Part shown: positions 1 to 10,934 of the stretch, one piece after another
Layout: each line of letters opens with the position of its first letter
How positions within the stretch are numbered: the first letter of the stretch is position 1
From: Camellia lanceoleosa
Lineage: Eukaryota; Streptophyta; Magnoliopsida; Ericales; Theaceae
Length of the DNA stretch: 64,000 nt
Assembly: GCA_025200525.1 (NCBI GenBank)
Contig: CM045767.1
Location: 5,591,437 to 5,655,436, forward strand
Direction: 5' to 3'
Translations under genes and position numbers: made by a program
The notes under the pieces: model-generated
What the model was told of the DNA's origin: nothing
What the model saw: only the letters and a program-made list of their open reading frames with translations
Database searches by the model: none

Positions 1-476
1 TCGCCAGATGACGGCGTCTTGGTCCCTTAGCTTGTGTTCCAGACGTCTAGCGTGTGATTCTCTCCATCGTCGATGACCGTCTGGACTTCGTGAATGACCA
101 TAACTTCTTCCGCGCTTATCCCGTGCGTCTCCCGACTGTCCTCCTGGGAATGTCTCCAGGTCCGCCATTGGAGGGATGGCAGATGTCCTTCTCTCCGTCT
201 GCCTAACTCCGGGGTAACTCCATCGATGACGAACAATGGAATCTCATCGTTGTTCGCCATGTACGGCAATCAGACGAGCTTGAAAGATAAGGTTTTGTCT
301 GTAAACTTCCCACAGATGGCGCCAATTGTACGGGGAGCAAATATTCCGGCGAGCCCGTACTCCTTTCTTCCAAGCTCCGTCTCCGTCCGATCACCTGTGA
401 GGACAACAGCGGTGAGCTACCCGGCGGTGTGTGGCCGGAAAACCCCTTCGACAATCAAGTTAGCACACACCTTGGG

Positions 477-512
<36 letters not shown>

Positions 513-1080
513 AAGTGTAAGTGTTTCTTACAAAGTGTTCATCTTTCAGCATGGGGGGCGCAGACATGCTTATATACCTTCTGCGCCCCAAATCTGCCTC
601 CAGTGATCTCTCGACACGTGGTACTGCTATCCCATCCGTTAGCACAAATCTTGCTGAACATCACCTAACCCAACTGCCAACCTACTCTACTGGGAACTCG
701 GCAGCCGGGGTGCAGCATCACGGCTGCCGACAGTCAGGCTGCACTTCATGCCCAAGTGTACCAATAGCCGAACTCCGTTCTTATCGTGTTCGGCCGCATT
801 CAAGCGAAGCCGAGCTCCAGATAGGTCATGCCAATCAACCAAAGGCTTTCCTATCGAGTTTCGGGCACGAGCTTCACCGCCGAGCCAAAGGTGTATGCCT
901 TCTGGCCGAGCAACGCAAGTTGCACGGTCACCACCGGTGCAAGTCCAAGTAGTTTGGCCACGGGGTGAGCAGCCCCAACTCTGGGCAAACCCAAAGCTAT
1001 TTCGGCCCAATACGTCCTTGGGCCTTCAACTTGCTCGGCTTTTATCTCGGCTCACTCCTAGCTCATAAATCTCCCTCTCA
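1..1080. other. GC-richer unassigned segment
   Basis: This stretch is clearly richer in G and C than the following AT-rich DNA and has several short open frames on both strands. None of them resembles a protein family I recognise, and one spans a GA microsatellite. The base composition and the boundary near 1080 suggest a repeat, perhaps part of an LTR element cut by the window edge, but I found no paired end, primer site or coding domain to prove it. Confidence 0.3.
480..510. repeat. (GA)n microsatellite
   Basis: About 15 uninterrupted GA dinucleotides. Open frames crossing it encode an artificial Arg-Glu run. Confidence 0.95.
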
Positions 1081-1870
1081 GTGTTCAAGAAGTTTTTAAA
1101 ATATATTTTTCATTATTTTCTTCAAGTATTCTACTTTCTATGATTGTTGAATGCTTTCCACGCAATGATTTTCTATTCTTTCGTGTTTAAGGTATGAGAC
1201 GAGCTATATTACGAGGGATGAGTCGTGTTACTACCCTAGTTTAGAACGAACAACTCGTTCTACTTGAGATAGTTCGTGTCCATACATTAAACATGATAAT
1301 TCTCTTAATCAATGTTTCAAATTTGTAGTTGTGAAGTATTATTGAGTTCGAATCATAACACAACTGATTTTTAACTTAAAACCTTATTTACATAATTAGT
1401 GGTGAATTCATTACCCTAAGATTTTCCTAAAACTAGTATCTCTAACTTCAATTTTAATTGTCTTCATTTTAATCATTGTTAGTCTATGAACCATTCATCT
1501 TGTTATCAAAATTAATTTAGAAATTTAACAATTAAATTAATTTAATTTCACATTTGTTTCTATAAACCGATATGTGGACTTATTATTATTCTAAAGAATT
1601 TTGTTATAGTTTAATATTTATTTTTAGTGTGTATAACAACTCATAAAAAAAAATCCATACAAGACGGGACTAGAGATGCGGGTGCGGAGCGAGCAACGGG
1701 AAAATGATCATCTCTCCATGTTTATGTAAGGTGCCACGGATAGAGAGGTTGCCGCCGTCACAAGACACCATAGAAGTCTTGGGAGATATTTTTTTCTAAT
1801 TTTATTTTGATGATTGGAACTATTTGTATTACAAGGTTCGTAAAGCATATAAAAAAAGAAAAATGATTTG
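1081..1870. other. AT-rich intergenic DNA, no gene seen
   Basis: AT-rich sequence without a convincing reading frame, splice pattern, RNA gene or terminal repeat. Confidence 0.5.
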
Positions 1871-2313
1871 GTGCCCGAATAAGGCTCCCCCGAATGCCCC
1901 GAATTGGTGAAACGACGTCGTTTCACCAATTCAATTTTTTTTTTTTTTTTTCTTCTTCCTCCAGTCTGAAACGGGTGAGGATGACGGAGAGGAAGAGGGA
2001 GAGAGAGAGAGAAGAGAGAGGAGAGGGAGATCGTTGCCTCGGTCGCCATCGTTGCTCTGCTCGTCGCCGTCGCCTCGCTGCTCTGATCGTCGCCTCCGTC
2101 CCTCGTCGGCTTTGCCCCGCTCGTCGCCTCCGCCGATTGCGTCGCCTCCGCCCCCTCCTCCTTCATTTTTTAGGCCCCCTCCAGTCCTTCCTCCCCCTCC
2201 TCCTCCTCCCTCCTCCCTTCATTCTTTCTTCTTTCTTCCTTCTTCTCAAGAAAAATACAAAAACGATGACGTTTTGTATATTAGGGGCATTCGAGGCTCC
2301 CATTTTCGGGCTC
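1871..2313. mobile_element. TIR element with perfect palindrome (unclassified)
   Basis: The ends are inverted and similar over about 35 bp: the left begins GTGCCCGAATAAGGC and the reverse complement of the right begins GAGCCCGAAAATGGG; both continue into a CGAATGCCCC block. Just inside the left end, 1901-1932 is a perfect 32-bp palindrome with half-site GAATTGGTGAAACGAC. The interior has a poly(T) run, GA-rich sequence and a GC-rich CGTCGCC block. I could not define a clean target duplication, so the superfamily is open. A short related GC-rich piece lies at 10450-10490. Confidence 0.55.
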
Positions 2314-2727
2314 TCAATCACGTCTCATAAAAAAATTAGGATAAGTTATAAATATATTTTCTAAAGTTTGATTATAATACGAATCGTTTCTTGTGGTTTT
2401 AGAAATTACATTTCACTTCTTGAGATTTCTAATTTCATAACAAATCGTCAATTTTATTAATAAATCATCAAGTAAATTAACAGTTTTTAATGATATTAGA
2501 AATATGTTTCAATTAATAATTTAGGTAATTTTATGAATATGAGAGCAATTATGAATTTTAGAAATATGAGAGCAATTATGAATTTTATTTTTTTCATTAA
2601 TTCTGTTAAATAAAAAATACTAACAATGAGGTATTTATAATTTTTCAAACCATAAGGACAATCTGTACTTTAAAAAAATCTCAAAAGGTGTATTTATAAT
2701 TTATCAAAAAACTTAATTTATTGGACA
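2314..2727. other. AT-rich intergenic DNA, no gene seen
   Basis: AT-rich sequence; parts resemble 50600-50760 (dispersed repeat with a motif around 'ttcataacaaat'), suggesting an old unclassified repeat family. No coding signal. Confidence 0.4.
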
Positions 2728-2735
2728 TTCATAAC

Positions 2736-3143
2736 CAAGGTTTTAAAAAGCGGCCGCAATCGTTATGTAACGCCGTTACGTAACGGTTTTGGCGGTTACC
2801 GCTACCCGTTACGGTTGCTTTTGTAGTGTGATTGAGATTCACAGAATTATTAGCGTACGCCAGAATGTTTAATAGCCGTAATAACGACTGTTATTTACGC
2901 TACGTAATAGCCCAAACTGTTTCTTTCAAAAAAACACACAAAAAAAAGCTAAAAATGGGGGAAGAGGGATAGAGAGAAGAGGGAAGATAAAGAGAGAAAA
3001 TTGAGGGGCAAGAGATAGAGAGAGAAGAGGGAAGATGAAGAACATGTTATTGATTTGTTGAAACTGGAAGACCTATGCTATTCTATTCAGCTACTATCAG
3101 TCAACCATTTTGTTTGTGTGTGTCTATCTATATATTGTTTGAA

Positions 3144-3181
<38 letters not shown>

Positions 3182-3599
3182 GTGTGGTCATTATCTATTT
3201 GACTTGGTTAAAATATGTATATATATGTATATATATATATATTTAGTCTCTTATTTATTTTCTTACTTTTGTCATTATTTATCTTATATATAATAGTTAG
3301 TGATTGATTTTTTGTATAATATAAAGTCATTAATTATTAAAATAAAATGTAAAAAATTCAGTTTATAGTGATTTAAAAATATGAAATATATTGGATCATA
3401 CTTAAAAATTTACAAAAATTGATCAATATTTATTTTTAACCCAATAAATATGATTATGGAAAAAAAATTATGCGTATCGGTAAGTTTTTTCCAAATTGTG
3501 CGAAAAATAAAAAAATTTACGATTCCGGTTACACTGCTACATTCTTTTACACTGCCACATCACATCAAGCATTTACGATCAAGAATCGCTGTAACCTTG
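2736..3599. mobile_element. Non-autonomous hAT element, 864 bp, perfect TSD
   Basis: The element starts CAAGGTTTTA and ends TGTAACCTTG, so the terminal CAAGGTT is inverted at both ends. It is flanked by a perfect 8-bp duplication, TTCATAAC, at 2728-2735 and 3600-3607. Eight-base duplications with CA(A/G)GG-type ends are characteristic of hAT transposons. No transposase frame is present. Inside are a GC-rich block near the left end with repeated TAACG/CGTTA motifs, an (AAT)n run at about 3145-3178 and a TA-rich run at about 3212-3241. Confidence 0.9.
3145..3178. repeat. (AAT)n microsatellite
   Basis: About 11 AAT/ATA units inside the hAT element. The poly-Asn/Ile frames here are not genes. 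Confidence 0.9.
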
Positions 3600-3607
3600 T
3601 TCATAAC

Positions 3608-4565
3608 CTTATAATCAAATTTTAAGTATTTTTAAAAAATTATTAAAATTATTTTAACAATTTATTTTAAAAAATAAACATACACTAGTTAAAAATTTTA
3701 AATATTTAATTAATTTAATTTTTTTTATATGAATAATCAACCCAATAAATTTTATAATATACACCATTTAAATTATCCAAAAAGATCCGAAACAAGCCCA
3801 CGATACGCACGATATCTCAACAGCAGAAACTCCAATCCCAGATGTAGCTTTCTCTAGTTACAAACATGTGAGATGTGACTGACTAGTTATCAAGTTTCTT
3901 TCCCATTTTGGAATCAAATAAAAGATTATTTTGAAAAAATAGTTAAAAATTATCAATTATTTTTGATTTTTTAAAAAAAATATATAAAAAATATGAAAGA
4001 TAATATGATCTAAAATGATTTAAAAATCAAAAAATAATTATTACCTATCTTTTTTAAATAGCTCAAAAAAGTTGATTGTGGACGATGATATTAATATGCT
4101 TTTGAAATCACAAAATCACACCATATCCATCCATTTTGCTCAATCTAGAAGCATTATTCTCTATGAGATAAAGCATTATTTGCTACCCACACAAAAAAAA
4201 AAAAAAAGAAGCATTTTTTGCTTATCTTTATTTTATAATAGTGGTGGTGGGACACATACAATACGTGTAATTAAAATAAAAATTATAATATTAAAATAAT
4301 AATTTTTCTTCAAGTATATTTTTAATTTTTTTTTAAGAACAATTTAAATAATGTTGTGAGAAAGCTCATGAAAAAAAATTAAATGTCTATTTTTAATTTT
4401 AATAACTTTTGGTATTCTCTTTATCATCTATAAATTTATTTTTTATTTGTTCAATTAAATTTAAAATTATATTCATACATAATTTTTCACAATATCTTAG
4501 CTCTTTTTTTAAATTTTTTTTTTAATCTGCTCCAATAAATATTTAAAATTGAGTGCAAGCATAGT
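3608..4565. other. AT-rich intergenic DNA, no gene seen
   Basis: Strongly AT-rich with homopolymer runs; no reading frame, RNA gene or terminal repeat could be supported. Confidence 0.5.
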
Positions 4566-4568
4566 TAA

Positions 4569-5166
4569 GGCCTCGTTTGACAACTCAATATTTTAGTGTA
4601 AAAGTCAAAAAATCACTAAAAAAATTAAAAAGTCAACAATCTACACTAAAAAGTTAAGAATTTATTTTTCTCTCTATTTTTTGCATATTTTTTTAGAAAA
4701 AACCAAAAAGTTATTCTAAACATATTCAACTTGTTTGGTTTTGGTTTCTATAAAACACTTTTTAAAAAATTCTATTTTTTTATTTTTCGTATTTTATAAA
4801 ATATTTTCAGCAATTTTTTTTTGTTAATTTTTAGACACACCTAACATAAATGCACTTAAAAGTATAATATTTGTGATTTTTTTAAAAAAAATTTACTAGA
4901 TACAAAAAATAAAAAAATATGAAAATTCAATATATTTTTCATCTTTTTGTGTATTTATTAATTTTTTAAAATATTTTTTTGCAAAAAAATAAAAAAAAAA
5001 TTTAAATTTTTTTAAAATATTCACAAAAAATAAAAAATATAAAAAATGAAAAACTCAATTTTAAAAAAACTGTATTTAAAAAATTAAAACAAAATACACT
5101 GATTAATTTTTTTACTTAATATTTTAATTAAAAAAATATTAAAATAATATATTACCAAATGAGACT
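4569..5166. mobile_element. Candidate PIF/Harbinger-like MITE
   Basis: The left end reads GGCCTCGTTTGACAA and the reverse complement of the right reads AGTCTCATTTGGTAA, a degenerate inverted repeat. Both ends abut TAA (4566-4568 and 5167-5169), the trinucleotide target duplicated by Harbinger/Tourist elements. The interior is AT-rich with no open frame. The call is moderate because a 3-bp duplication is weak evidence in AT-rich DNA and the ends match only partly. Confidence 0.5.
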
Positions 5167-5169
5167 TAA

Positions 5170-5425
5170 CTAAGGTTAGAAACAGATATTTTAAGAAATA
5201 AAAATAATACATTCATCTAATTTAAGAATTTAAAAAACCATTAATAAGGTTGAAAAAAATAAAAATAAAAATATCACATTACACAAAATTCACACACCAA
5301 CTATCAGGACTTGCCCAATCTTTTTTCTTCGGAAAAAGAACAAGTCTCGTCGCTTTCCTTTCCTTATCGGTTGGGGCTGAAACCTCATTCTGACGTGGTC
5401 GGCCTTAGTTTATTTTCGGACTCTC
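5170..5425 (+). promoter_or_regulatory. Upstream region of the F-box/kelch gene
   Basis: Composition rises in G and C from about 5300 towards the TATA box at 5426. No specific transcription-factor site could be assigned confidently. Confidence 0.4.
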
Positions 5426-5432
5426 TATAAAT
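5426..5432 (+). promoter_or_regulatory. TATA box of F-box/kelch gene
   Basis: TATAAAT is followed after about 30 bp by a pyrimidine-rich leader (CTCTCTCTTT-type runs at 5470-5520), the usual plant arrangement. It implies a transcription start near 5455-5465. Confidence 0.6.
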
Positions 5433-5454
5433 CCTCATTCATTCCACTCTCACC

Positions 5455-5570
5455 GGACTCTCAACTCAACCCCTCTCTCTCTTTCTCTACATTTCAATTT
5501 CACTCTCTCTATATTCCACATCTATATATCTATATCACTGGAAGCTCTTCACAGATTTGCCATTCCTCAG
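5455..5570 (+). other. Putative 5' UTR exon of F-box/kelch gene
   Basis: A CT-rich leader ending in ...CCTCAG followed by GTAACTTG at 5571, a good 5' splice site. The coding start is about 2 kb downstream, so the leader probably contains one or more introns. Candidate acceptors lie near 7012 and 7518-7528; cDNA would be needed to choose. Confidence 0.5.
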
Positions 5571-6170
5571 GTAACTTGAAGCTCCCATTTTCTCTGATCT
5601 CTGTTTTATGGTTTTTTTTTTTTTTTTTTTCAGTCTTCGAGGTGAGATGTGTGGCCATTTCCATTTTCTCTTCTTGAATCTGGTTTTTTGTACGTAAGTT
5701 GATGTACTCTTTTGCTTTTTCCACGAAATTTTGAAGCTTTTGATATTTTTATTGAAAAATTTGACGGATTTATACAGAAAGGTCATTTCTCTCTGTTTCT
5801 GTTTGTTTTGGAGGAAACTAGCTCCTGATAAATTTTTTAGGGAAAAAAATTGTTCTTTGATATGCTGAGATTTAATGGATCTAGATTTTGTTTCATCAAG
5901 TTTAATGAATTAACATCGTGTTCAATTCTTCTCATTTTCTGATATTCTTGCACTTGCTTATAATAATTTGTTTTCCATTTTGTTGAGCCACAGAGAATCT
6001 AATTGATTTTAGCTGTGTTTGAATAACTTCTGATTTGTAGTTCTCAACTGATGACTTTTAGATCTAATGCGCTTGGTCTTTAGATTGTGAATTTATGAGC
6101 AATTTAATTGTTCTGACTTTCAATGGTTTACTTTTCTCTTTAGGCCTTATTTTTTTCTTTTGCTTTTTGG

Positions 6171-6315
6171 GATGTGTTTGGTTAATGGATTTGTGTAGGT
6201 AGGTATTTGGAGAAGTAGTGTGAAATTTTGGTGAAACGTTCTGTGTTTCTTTCACATCTCACATAATTTTTTTTTCCTTTCCAAATACCTGCGCAAATCC
6301 ATGATCCAAACAGGC
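6171..6315. mobile_element. Hairpin MITE in leader intron (GTTTGG family)
   Basis: The two halves are inverted copies: the left arm runs from ATGTGTTTGG through GGATTTGTGTAGG, and the reverse complement of the right arm reads CCTGTTTGGATCATGGATTTGCGCAGG. It is about 145 bp, would fold into one hairpin and has no coding capacity. A second copy of the family lies at 22935-23086. The target duplication is not clear. Confidence 0.6.
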
Positions 6316-7555
6316 TTAGTGGTTCTGAATACAAATACTGGAACATATTTCTATTTCATTTGTTTCATTCCCCTTTTTTTTCCCATTATTTATTTGTTTT
6401 GGGTAGGTGTGAACTCAAAATATTCGGGGGTGTGAATTCCAAAATATTTTAGGGTTGGTGGGTAGGTGTGAAGTCAATATTCAGCCTGTTGCAATTTGGG
6501 TTGCTTTCATTCAATATAGGCGGTTCATTGGAAACTTTTAATTGATTATTGTATTCAATCCACTTGCATAATACAACTACAAACTGTGTAATTGTCCTTT
6601 AATAGTCTTAAGTGCAAACAAATTTGCAGTTGTTTCTATATTGCACATCAAGTTGTTAAAAAAGGGCATCGCTGAACCATATTCTGCACAAAAAAAAAAT
6701 AGTTAATTTTTTTGAGGAAAATGATGTAGAAACTCACTTTCTAAACTCACTGATGTGTAAAAGAGATGATTTGATGATGATTAGAGAAAATAAAAGAGAG
6801 AGAGAGTTATCTTAGATATTTAATAGTTTGCCACATCATTGGATTTGAGAAGTGACTAACTTTTAGGTTAGAGTAGCACTACTCTTTTTTCAATCATTTT
6901 GAGTATGGGATTTACTCACAGAGTTGGTGTTGTATTTATGACATGAGAATTACTTGATTTTACAAGCTGTTGTAATCAACTTTATTTATTAGTTAAGTTT
7001 ACTCTTTTTAGGTGATTTATTGTGAGTGGTTATGCGCTACGACAAAATGGAAGTTACAGGGGGCTAAATTTGTCTAGTTCTATGGCCTTGGCTGGTATCA
7101 CTTTTTTCCATCGCCACATCTTTATTCTGATGATTAGTTTTTGTTCTTTCCTGTCCTATTTGCACAAACTGGGTTGCTGTAATTTTATATTATTTAATGT
7201 AGACATTTGGGCAATGTGCGGGGGAACAAACAATTCAAGGAAAGTAGAAATTGGAATTACCTTAGGTAGAACAACAAAGAACAACCAATTGAAGAGCAAA
7301 ACGACTGGCATGGGATTTGAATCTGATTGGACAAGACATAGAAAATCATCTGCATTTACAGCTGAAGTGATCCGTTCTGCAACATCTTTCATGCCTTGGT
7401 CTCGTAAAATCCCTTTAACTGAAGGATATCATGAATTTGTTTAATCAAGCATTTAACGTTCAGTTTTCTTAATATTTGCTTTTGAGAGAATTATTTGATC
7501 AACTATGAGAGTTGTGTCAGTCTCTCAGCATTTGTGTAGCTTTACAATCTAGAAA

Positions 7556-9102
7556 ATGACTGATCTTGCTTGCGGAAAGAAGAGACTCGCAGAATCAAAT
7601 ATGTTTTTCACCAATTCAGCTCAGCAAGATGCCGCAACTCATTCAAAAAGCAGTTCACTTTTAACTGCTCAGGCCACTCATGATTTTCACAGCCCCATCT
7701 TACCTGGTCTGCCTGATGATGTGGCAAAGTATTGCCTTGCTCTTGTCCCTCGTTCCGACTTCCCAGCTATGGGTCGTGTCTGCAGGCCGTGGAGGTCATT
7801 TATGCAAAGCAAAGAATTCATCACTGTTCGGAGACTAGCTGGCTTGCTTGAGGAGTGGCTCTACGTCCTCACTATGGATGGTGTAGGAAAGGGTAGCCAC
7901 TGGGAGGTTTTGGATTGTCTGGGACAAAAACACCGAGACCTCCCTCCAATGCCTGGCCCTGTCAAAGCTGGTTTTGGGGTGGTAGTTCTCAATGGAAAGC
8001 TTCTTGTCATGGGTGGCTATTCAATGAAAGATGGAACTGGGATTGCCACGGGAGATGTTTGCCAATATGATTCTTGCCTCAACAGGTTTGTTTGATTTTG
8101 CATTTTTTCTGTTTCTTTTTACCATGCTTGCACTTTGTTATGTTTTCTAGGATATCCATCAATAATGCATGTCCATGTGCAAGCATCACCCTTTCATTAC
8201 GGTGTCAACATCAAATGTCATTATCATTTTTATGTGATTCATATTTTAGTTCTAGAGTTCTAGGTTGTGTCTCCATGAATACTTTTATGCTTCAATTAGT
8301 TTTTTTTTTTTTTTTTTTGTGTGTGTGGTAACTGCATATGTCCTGGTCTTGTACTTTGGTAAGCAACATAATTCTTCCCCCCCGTAGCAAAATGAAAAAA
8401 AGATGATACTTGTAAGAATCCATTTCTTTTTCATCATTTTTGACAGTTTTGCAACATGCTTCGCATAATTGCAGGTGGAGCAAGTTAGCAGACATGAATG
8501 TGGCTCGCTATGATTTTGCTTGTGCAGAAGTTAATGGCATGGTTTATGCAGTTGGGGGCTATGGGATGGATGGTGAGTCTCTCTCCAGTGCTGAGGTGTA
8601 CAACTCTGATGACAACACATGGACCTTCATTGAGAGTCTTCGCCGCCCAAGGTGGGGCTGCTTTGCCTGTGGGTTTGAGGGAAAGCTTTATGTTATGGGT
8701 GGGAGGTCAAGTTTCACAATTGGAAACTCAAGATTCGTCGATGTGTATAACCCCAAGAGGCACACTTGGGATGAGATGAAAAATGGTTGTGTTATGGTCA
8801 CCGCTCATGCTGTGTTGGGAAAGAAGCTATTTTGTATGGAGTGGAAGAATCAGCGGAAACTAGCTATTTTCAACCCGGAGGACAATACGTGGAAAATGGT
8901 ACCCATTCCTGTTACTGGAAGCTCGAGAATTGGGTTCCGATTTGGCATATTGGGTGAAAAGCTTTTATTATTCTCGCTCGAGAACGACCCGGGTTACCAC
9001 ACCCTGTTGTATGACCCTAATGCAACCCCGGGTTCAGAGTGGCAGACTTCTCAGATAAAGCCATCTGGTTTGTGCTTGTGCGTTGTCACAATCAAGGCAT
9101 AG
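7556..9102 (+). CDS. F-box/kelch-repeat protein, At1g67480-type
   Basis: Two coding exons, 7556-8085 and 8475-9102, give 385 residues. The intron has CAG|GT and GCAG| borders and splits an Arg codon. Residues about 47-90 form an F-box (LPGLPDDVAKYCLALVP, then CRPWRSF), which would dock on SKP1 of an SCF ubiquitin ligase. Kelch repeats follow, with GKLLVMGG at about 147, VYAVGG then AEVYNSDDNTW, and LYVMGG then VDVYNPKRHTW, ending in a degenerate blade and the tail CVVTIKA. Length and sequence match the Arabidopsis At1g67480 group throughout; the substrate is unknown. The ATG at 7556 is the first in frame and follows the leader. The frame is intact, so I take it as functional. A 122-bp tandem duplication covers the stop region. 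Confidence 0.95.
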
Positions 9103-9296
9103 ATTGTGCCACGGTTTTAAATAACAATATCGGGATACATTTTGATATTGGGCCATATGATCATATATCAGCCCAGATAAAGCCATCTGGTTTGTGCTTG
9201 TGCATTGTCATAATCAAGACATAGATTGTGCCACGGTTTTAAATAACAATATCGGTATACATATTGATATTGGGCCATATGATCACATACCAGCCC
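9053..9296 (+). repeat. 122-bp tandem duplication across the stop codon
   Basis: Copy 1 (9053-9174) holds the last 16 codons, the stop and about 70 bp of 3' UTR. Copy 2 (9175-9296) repeats it with 7 differences by eye. The second copy's reading frame still spells the C-terminal peptide with a few substitutions, but it lies downstream of the stop and is untranslated. Confidence 0.95.
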
Positions 9297-9767
9297 ATAT
9301 TGGACGGTATGAACTGATATTTTGAGAAATATTATGGTTTTTCTATTGCTTTGCTAGGCCCTTGGCTAAAATGTTGTTGTTAATGATAGTTAGAGGTCTG
9401 TTTGGCTAATTTATCATTAGGTTCTAGCTCTGTTGTATTGCATGGTCTTAAGGTTTTAATTTAATTTTGAGTTTCAGTTAGTTTTTTTTTTGATGATTTC
9501 TAGTTATTTGTCTTGTGCACAAGAACATGTATTGTGATTTATAAATTTTCTGTTGTCTTCCGGTTAATAATTTTTTTTCTCAAGTTTTGTGTTTGAAAAC
9601 CATTACAAAGGAAATCGATTTTGCTCGTCGTGGAAGTCAAACAGCAATAAGTATATTAAAAGAAAATTTGAAGAAATCTGGATCTTAAAAAAAAGAAATT
9701 GAAGAGCTAAAATGAATTTTAAGAGGTTTTGGTTTTTCTATTTAGAATTTGAAACTGTAAAAATAAA
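9297..9767. other. Downstream region of F-box/kelch gene
   Basis: AT-rich 3' flank, presumably including the polyadenylation region; several AATAAA-like stretches occur but none can be chosen. No gene seen. Confidence 0.4.
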
Positions 9768-9776
9768 AAAAATGAA

Positions 9777-10392
9777 GGGTTAATTACACTAATAGTCTCT
9801 ATAGTTTGAGACTTGTGTTATTTTGATTATTGACTTTTCAATTGTGACAAATTTGATTCTGAATTTTAAATCTTGTTTTAAATAAAGATAATTGAAAATA
9901 TCATTAGATTTTTTAAGGGTAAAATCGTTAATTTGATAAAATATAAACTAATTTGATAAAAATAAATGTTAAAAAAATATTTTTAATTTTTTAAAAATTA
10001 TTTTTATCCACCAATGATAAAATTAATAAAAATTAAATGATTAATTTTTTAAAATTAATTTTACATGATTATTATCCAAACACATAATAAAAATTAATTT
10101 GGTAAAAAAATAAATAAATGTATAAAAGATTTATCAATTTTACATAATTTTATTTTTACTAGGTAGAAATAATTTTTAAAATTTAAAAATATTTCTTTGA
10201 CATTTATTTTTGTCAAATTTATTTATATTTTATCAAATTGACAATTTTATTCTTGAAAAATCTAATGATATCTTCAATTGTCCTTATTTGGAACAAGATT
10301 CAAAATTCAGGATCAAATGTGTTACAATTAAAAAGTCAAGGGCCAAAGTGACACAAGTCCTAAACTATAAGAACTATTTGTGTAATTTGTCC
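9777..10392. mobile_element. Foldback Mutator-like MITE, 616 bp, 9-bp TSD
   Basis: Long inverted arms of at least 200 bp: the left begins GGGTTAATTACAC and the reverse complement of the right begins GGACAAATTACAC; both continue in parallel through a 'GACTTGTGT' motif and far inwards. Flanking AAAAATGAA at 9768-9776 and 10393-10401 is a perfect 9-bp duplication, typical of Mutator-like elements. No transposase. The left arm carries T or A at many places where the right arm keeps C or G, consistent with unequal methylation decay. Confidence 0.88.
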
Positions 10393-10449
10393 AAAAATGA
10401 AATTAGGAGAAAACAATATATCAAACGCATGAAATTTTCAGAACTGATT

Positions 10450-10490
10450 GGGGGCTCGAATGCACGAGCCCCGAATCCCCCGAATATCCC
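10450..10490. repeat. GC-rich piece related to the 1871 element
   Basis: Short GC-rich run with GGGCTCGAATG and CCCCGAAT blocks, like the terminal repeats at 1871-2313, plus a small inverted GGGCTCG/CGAGCCC. Probably an eroded fragment of that family; no second end was found. Confidence 0.35.
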
Positions 10491-10757
10491 ATTTAGGTAA
10501 AAAGAAAAAAAGAAAACAGAAAATAAAAAAAAAACAGTTTTCCAAAAAATGAAATTAAGGGGATTAGGGGGAGAAAAATTAGGGAGATTTTTCATTTTCC
10601 TGAAATTTTATTCAGTCATGAATTTTTATTATGTTATTATTTTTGCCACTAAGCAAATATTATTATGAAGGACAAACAAAAACACTCAAATTCGGAAAAA
10701 CCTTGACCTATCTCCACATCAACACATCCCCTAATCCTTGCGCTCTTCCACTATTTA

Positions 10758-10925
10758 GAATAAAGGTTGGGACCCCCTTTGGGGTCACCCCCTTTATCCC
10801 CTTTGCCACGTGGCAAGAGGTGATTGGAGGAGCAGGAAAAAAAAGAAAAAGAAAAAGAAAAGGTGACCAATGAGAGAGAGAGGGGGTCCAAAGGGGGTCC
10901 TAAAAAGGGGGATGAATCATTGTTG
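10758..10925. mobile_element. Small MITE-like insertion with 9-bp flanking repeat
   Basis: Contains the inverted pair GGACCCCCTTTGG (about 10770) and CCAAAGGGGGTCC (about 10888), and is bracketed by CACTATTTA at 10749-10757 and 10926-10934. The 9-bp duplication points to a Mutator-like insertion, although the inverted repeats do not reach the very ends. A perfect TGCCACGTGGCA palindrome, a G-box core, lies at about 10804-10815, followed by a purine-rich run. Confidence 0.5.
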
Positions 10926-10934
10926 CACTATTTA

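Noticed and set aside
94..668. Frames with Arg-Glu repeats
   Set aside because: They cross the (GA)n microsatellite and have no family resemblance.
3055..3293. Frames with poly-Ile and poly-Asn
   Set aside because: They are translations of an (AAT)n microsatellite inside a hAT element.
7022..7444. 140-codon open frame upstream of the F-box gene
   Set aside because: It lies in the leader intron/5' UTR region, shows no similarity to any family I know, has mixed composition and is not joined by clear splice sites to the main frame.
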